DNA from: Apis mellifera
Lineage: Eukaryota; Arthropoda; Insecta; Hymenoptera; Apidae
Length of the DNA: 64,000 bases
NCBI RefSeq assembly: GCF_003254395.2
Contig: NC_037647.1
Span: forward strand, 345,001-409,000
Reading direction: 5' to 3'
Below, in pieces: positions 63,275-64,000 of this stretch. Under the pieces are notes generated by a model. That model had not been told where the DNA came from. It saw nothing but the letters and a program-made list of their open reading frames with translations, and searched no databases. How positions within the stretch are numbered: position 1 is the stretch's first letter; each line of letters opens with the position of its first letter. The position numbers and the translations under genes were made by a program.

Positions 63275-64000
63275 TTTTTTTCTAAGATTGGAATCTTTTT
63301 TATCTTAAATACTTTTTTATATAAGTTATCAATATAATATTGCTTTAACTTTGTATACTTTGATTTTTTACTGTTATATTTATCATATTATTAAAAAAGA
63401 ATTAAATATTTTCAAAATCTTAATATAAATAATGAATGATTATTTAGATAAAAAAAGGTATATTTTGATATTCATTGAGGAACGATAAAAGGATTAATTA
63501 GAAATACTTTGAAGGTAATATATTTAAATTTTACATTTAAAAGTCATTTGGCTCGTCACAGTGTTAGCGCAACGTGAAATTGACACTAAGATTCATCATT
63601 GACACAATCATGATAAACATGGTAATATGGTGTCATTCTTAAGATTTATAATTGTTACCGTTTCATAAACTGTGACAATATTTTGATAATATTGCATTTT
63701 TTTATATGTAAGAAGAACTCAATATATTTCCAAAACATTTGATAAATTTTGAATTATGTGTTATTTCTTATATCCTAGCCTAATTGAAATTTAAATTTTT
63801 CACTTATTTTTAGTTGTCTTATTTCTTATACCTTTTATGTATAAGCTAGTTTAATATAAAAATACATAATTAACTTACGAGCTGAGGGAATAAGTGGGCT
63901 ACCATGGATGGAATAGCCTAAAAGTATACAATAAAATCTTACATAATTTGGATCTCATATAGTTACTAAATAATTATATATTATATATAATCAATAGATG
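63275..64000. other. Sequence downstream of PCNA, no gene recognised
   Basis: The first 200 bases should be PCNA 3' untranslated region. From 63545 to 63690 the sequence is less AT-rich (GGCTCGTCACAGTGTTAGCG and following) and could be a promoter or untranslated exon of a gene beyond the window. No open frame with family similarity was seen. Confidence 0.5.

Noticed and set aside
1..64000. CRISPR arrays, operons, phage or other prokaryotic systems
   Set aside because: No regular direct repeats with unique spacers and no bacterial-style gene clusters were seen. All genes are animal genes with spliceosomal introns.

Overview
The window is nuclear DNA from an insect, almost certainly a honeybee (Apis). 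It is extremely AT-rich, genes are split by short GT-AG introns, and AT microsatellites are common. The UV-opsin gene reads as the bee UV opsin at nearly every residue I can recall. No bacterial, viral or CRISPR-like content was seen. Exon boundaries were worked out by hand from splice sites, phase continuity and family alignment from memory. No database search was run.

Layout. A minus-strand block (3.3-17 kb) holds UV opsin, FAD synthase (FLAD1), the small ribosome-biogenesis protein RBIS, the tRNA m1G37 methyltransferase TRMT5 and a GFOD-type oxidoreductase. Plus-strand genes follow (18-46 kb): CDP-diacylglycerol synthase (CdsA), a FAM234-like membrane protein with a piggyBac-type element in its last intron, a DHRS4-like reductase, the short coiled-coil protein BBLN, and the kinesin-2 adaptor KAP3. 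The last part (47.5-63.3 kb) is dense: RPP40 (minus) with a leucine-rich-repeat ORF inside one intron, tRNA-Met(CAT), NOB1 (minus), FADD (plus), eIF4E (minus), a two-RRM protein (plus) and PCNA (plus). Long gene-free stretches (11.9-15.7, 22.6-25.9, 32.7-36.9 and 39.8-42.2 kb) are AT-rich with decayed repeats.

Functional themes. Seven loci concern RNA maturation or translation: TRMT5, RBIS, RPP40, tRNA-Met, NOB1, eIF4E and the RRM protein. UV opsin and CdsA both relate to photoreceptor biology. FADD is an IMD-pathway adaptor and has an ideal NF-kB site 11 bases before its start codon.

Most unusual points. (1) RBIS begins inside the TRMT5 coding region in another frame. (2) The LRR ORF lies wholly inside an RPP40 intron on the same strand. 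(3) Two otherwise good reading frames, FAM234-like and the LRR ORF, each carry one in-frame stop that a single C-to-T change explains. (4) A kB site abuts the FADD start. (5) A 985-base piggyBac-type element has matching terminal repeats.
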